From positions 4,881,340 to 4,945,339 of the forward strand of contig NC_031496.1 of NCBI RefSeq assembly GCF_000237925.1: DNA of 64,000 nucleotides. The letters run 5' to 3'. The DNA comes from Schistosoma mansoni (Eukaryota > Platyhelminthes > Trematoda > Strigeidida > Schistosomatidae). How positions within the stretch are numbered: the first letter of the stretch is position 1; every line of letters starts with the position of its first letter. The notes under the pieces are model-generated. The model ran no database searches. It was not told the DNA's origin and was given only the letters and a program-made list of their open reading frames with translations. The translations under genes were made by a program, and so were the position numbers. Of the stretch, positions 61,901 to 64,000 are shown piece by piece.

Positions 61901-62321
61901 GCTAATGTTCTTTTAAATTATATTGAAATGTATAAAGAAACTGAGTAATTTATTTGTAGTTTGAACTTTGTTTGGATTTTAATAACTATTTAATGCTAAA
62001 TTCAGTTCTTACCTGAGGATTATCTGTACCAAGTATACGAGCTTTAAGTAGTTCAGCTGAAGATAATCCATTTGGATTGGAATTATGCTTTCTTGTATAA
62101 TTAATTGGTCTATTCTCTGATGTTGAATCATTACAAACTCCGGATATACGTTTGTTACTGTTGTTTTGATTATTGGCTCCATTTGATGGATAGGCATATG
62201 CACCATTAGTTGATGTACCAGATCGACTGAGTGCACGTAATTCATTTAAACGTTGATTCAACACAGATCGTGTTCCAGCAAATGCATTACCTTTAAGCAC
62301 TGAATGTGAATAGCCATGATG
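55925..62321 (-). CDS. DUF3504 (Crypton-derived, QRICH1/ZMYM-like) protein, 3' part of gene
   Basis: Two exons are visible: 62321-62013 and 57739-55925, joined CAG|GCA in phase 0 across a 4.3-kb intron (donor gtaaga, acceptor ttttag). Together they give 707 residues without the N-terminus; the first exon opens at a tctag acceptor, so exons lie upstream. The join creates LLKARILGTDNPQ-AILNSLWLMN, the entry of the DUF3504 domain (compare LGTDNPxxLLNTLWFxN in ZMYM and QRICH1-type proteins). It continues through HRNLVWGQFQLITDDNG to SWFKSNAAGSQLLSRIPRSLGL, matching the family's WFKRQPxGxNKL block. After the domain comes a long Asn- and Ser-rich, acidic tail with a His/Arg cluster, suggestive of a nuclear regulator. 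The family is known to descend from Crypton tyrosine recombinases; I see no R..HxxR..Y catalytic set, as expected for a domesticated copy. The exact orthologue is not determined. Confidence 0.85.
58065..58215 (+). mobile_element. Decayed Smalpha-like SINE
   Basis: CAGCTCAATGAATAACGCG (A-box region), TGCGTTCGTATC (B-box region) and a GTCCAATAGGATAGAG hammerhead remnant, in order on the plus strand. In the 4.3-kb intron of the DUF3504 gene, antisense to it. Confidence 0.5.
59425..59720 (+). mobile_element. Smalpha-like SINE with worn hammerhead
   Basis: A box TAGCTAAGTGG, B box AGTTCGAGTCTC, then a hammerhead remnant (TTGACTAGTCTGAAATAGGA) and the unit's downstream part (GGCAATCCGTACAGGATG), matching 38108-38325. 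The core is altered. Confidence 0.8.
59725..62012. other. Lower-repeat part of the DUF3504 gene's large intron
   Basis: AT-rich, with only weak SINE scraps (60500-60560, 60675-60740, 60880-60950). No exon is seen. Confidence 0.5.
60880..60950 (-). repeat. Second-family hammerhead 3'-half remnant
   Basis: The minus strand retains GAGGAAATAACTATCCAGTGC-like sequence with the family's CCAGTGC. Nothing else is preserved. In the DUF3504 gene intron. Confidence 0.4.
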
Positions 62322-62759
62322 CTAGATAAATTTTTTTGTAAAGAACCGACATAAATGATTATTAGAAAGCTGTTAGAATACGTATTTATTGTACTCTATA
62401 TGATATTGAATGGGAAATAAAAACCAAATGTGGATTAAATTTTCTAGAAATAACTTCTCAAGTCAGTCAGCCACCCAAAAAAATCCTAATTTCGTTAAAT
62501 AATTAAGACATTTAGGGAGTGAAACAGTTATCACCAGTAACATTAAACGATAGATGGACAAAAAACTATCAAAATGATTTAATTTGCGTTATATCTAGAG
62601 CTTAAATTCTTGTTATGCCGCGTACTACTGACTACTTGAACGATCGAACCCGCAACGTCGCAAGAGAGAAGACAGAAGACTAGTAAGTAGGAATGTTATT
62701 CCCAAAACAGTGTTAAATATAGTGCAAAGATCTCATGTATTTATAGGTATCATTACCAA

Positions 62760-62880
62760 GTTTTGATTTGATAATTTTGAAATGTATTTATTTATTCTCT
62801 GAAGAAGTGGCTTACACTAAGTCACGAAACGTCAGAAAATCTAATTTTTCTACTCATTGGGATATTACAAATATATTATT
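62760..62880 (+). mobile_element. Penelope-like element terminal fragment
   Basis: Contains a minimal hammerhead (see 62795-62837) of the kind known in the terminal repeats of Penelope-like retroelements. No RT or GIY-YIG sequence is visible nearby, so only a terminal piece is claimed. It lies upstream of the visible exons of the DUF3504 gene, on the opposite strand. Confidence 0.55.
62795..62837 (+). ncRNA. Minimal Penelope-type hammerhead motif
   Basis: CTGAAGA at 62799-62805, an unpaired A, then an eight-pair stem II GTGGCTTA/TAAGTCAC (62807-62814 with 62818-62825, one G-T pair) around loop CAC, GAAAC at 62826-62830, and GTC with C17 at 62833. Stem III is only two pairs without a loop, as in Penelope hammerheads thought to work as dimers. 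Stem I is TTCT/AGAA (62795-62798 with 62834-62837). Confidence 0.72.
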
Positions 62881-63319
62881 TATTTATCATGTATTTATAG
62901 TTTTTTGGCTTAAAGTAAATCATCATTTCGGACAACCAATAGGCACATAGGTAGTCCTTCTTATTCATCCAATAGGGAAGCTACACGTCAACACCCTGGA
63001 ATGTTCCCCTAGCGGTGATTGGATGGAATGTCTTCGGCTCTTTCTGGGCTTCTTGAGGCTTCCTTGAGTTTGCCAACGAGCCATCCTTACAATTGACATC
63101 GTATCATTGAAAAAAGACCCAACGATTCTAGTGATTAAATGTTTGTTGTAAGATCTGAAGGTCATGAGCACTATCGTGAGCGAAATTGTGGGTGCATACC
63201 GCCTAGAAATTCCGAGTTCAGTCTTTGGAGATTATAGTCTACAAATTTAACTAGTCTTTACAAGACTCCTTCAACTAAACTATAATAGTCACCCTACTAG
63301 TAATATACTTCAAGATGTA

Positions 63320-63540
63320 CAGGTATTTAATCCTAGTATGATACTTCTGAACAGTATGCACGCATGACTCCATTAGGGATCAAACCAATGACCTTCGGTC
63401 TCCTAATAAGCACTTAACCCATAGAGATGGCATCCAACAGTTTACATGTCTAACTTCAATCAATCCACAGTACTACTCAACCATCTTCCATTGCCTTTGG
63501 TGCACATTCATCTCACATTCATCTCACATTCAATAGATAT
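63320..63540 (-). repeat. Decayed second-family SINE
   Basis: The plus strand shows GATCAAACCAATGACCTTCGG (B-box side inverted), a TCCAACAG junction and TAACTTCAATCAATCCAC, in the same order as the copy at 51.2-51.4 kb. The hammerhead core is gone. A short CATCTCACATT tandem lies at 63505-63530. Confidence 0.55.
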
Positions 63541-64000
63541 TTAGTAATTAATATATCTAAAAAAACTACATAACCTTAAATACTCATTGAATTACGTTGA
63601 TTTATTTTCAACTTTATCGGTCATCATATCACTATCAGCACGATTTTTTACTGTGATGTAATCTGATCAGATTACAATGTATCAAGAATATTTACACTAT
63701 CCAAGCATTCATTAAAACTGATATAGAAATGACAAAATTAGTACTCTTTTTATGTATGTGTGATATATTTCCTTCTAAATCTGTGTGTGATAAAAGTGCT
63801 GTGTATGTATGTGTTTACAGATGGTTGGATGTATAAATATATCTGCAAACGAAGTAACATACATAAAAGGATAGTTACACAGGGTACTTTATATGAGATG
63901 ATAAGAACAACTGGTATAATCAGTTAAACCTCGTTATTGATTCTAATGGAGATTACATTTCAGAATGTATCAATTCATTCTCTATAGTGTATAAAAGCTA

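Larger units (their letters stand above)
62322..64000. other. Upstream of the visible DUF3504 exons
   Basis: Contains the Penelope-type fragment and a worn SINE. A minus-strand frame at 63171-62965 (ending HSRVLTCSFPIG) is probably repeat-derived. No further exon of the gene could be identified. Confidence 0.4.

Overview
The window is an AT-rich, intron-rich, repeat-dense nuclear segment from a blood fluke (Schistosoma). Three things point there: two host genes with clear animal orthologues, tiny introns at the 5' end of one gene with kilobase introns further on, and schistosome-type mobile DNA (Smalpha-like SINEs with hammerhead ribozymes, RTE and other non-LTR fragments, CsRn1-clade LTR elements, a Penelope-type ribozyme motif). 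I cannot fix the species from sequence alone.

Host genes. (1) A complete Rap1 small GTPase on the minus strand, 15119 to 7081, in three exons giving 183 residues and ending in a CLIL prenylation box. (2) A complete MCM3 replicative helicase subunit on the plus strand, 27540 to 42883, in 14 exons giving 820 residues. Its first six introns are 33-39 bp; the other seven are about 0.9-3.5 kb and hold most of the local repeats. (3) The 3' part of a minus-strand gene, 62321 to 55925, carrying the DUF3504 domain of QRICH1/ZMYM/KIAA1958-type proteins, which are domesticated from Crypton tyrosine recombinases. Its 5' end lies upstream, possibly outside the window.

Mobile DNA. Between Rap1 and MCM3 sits a nested pair: a young, nearly whole CsRn1-clade (Gypsy) LTR element (18962-24535, 357-bp LTRs, 4-bp target duplication) inserted into one LTR of an older, decayed, oppositely oriented relative (about 17130 to 24785). 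Non-LTR retrotransposon pieces lie near 4.9, 8.2-9.7, 12.9-14.2, 15.9, 25.6-26.5, 31.1, 40.8 and 49.0-50.9 kb; the last is an RTE copy that keeps a possible 5' leader but has lost its endonuclease.

Ribozymes. At least three kinds of hammerhead motif are present. One is an Smalpha-type copy in sense orientation in MCM3 intron 11, with every core position intact. A second tRNA-like SINE family carries a different hammerhead with an inferred GCACTG/CAGTGC stem I, in many decayed copies from 35 to 63 kb. The third is a minimal Penelope-type motif at 62.8 kb. The rest is AT-rich DNA with TA microsatellites and no coding region I can support.
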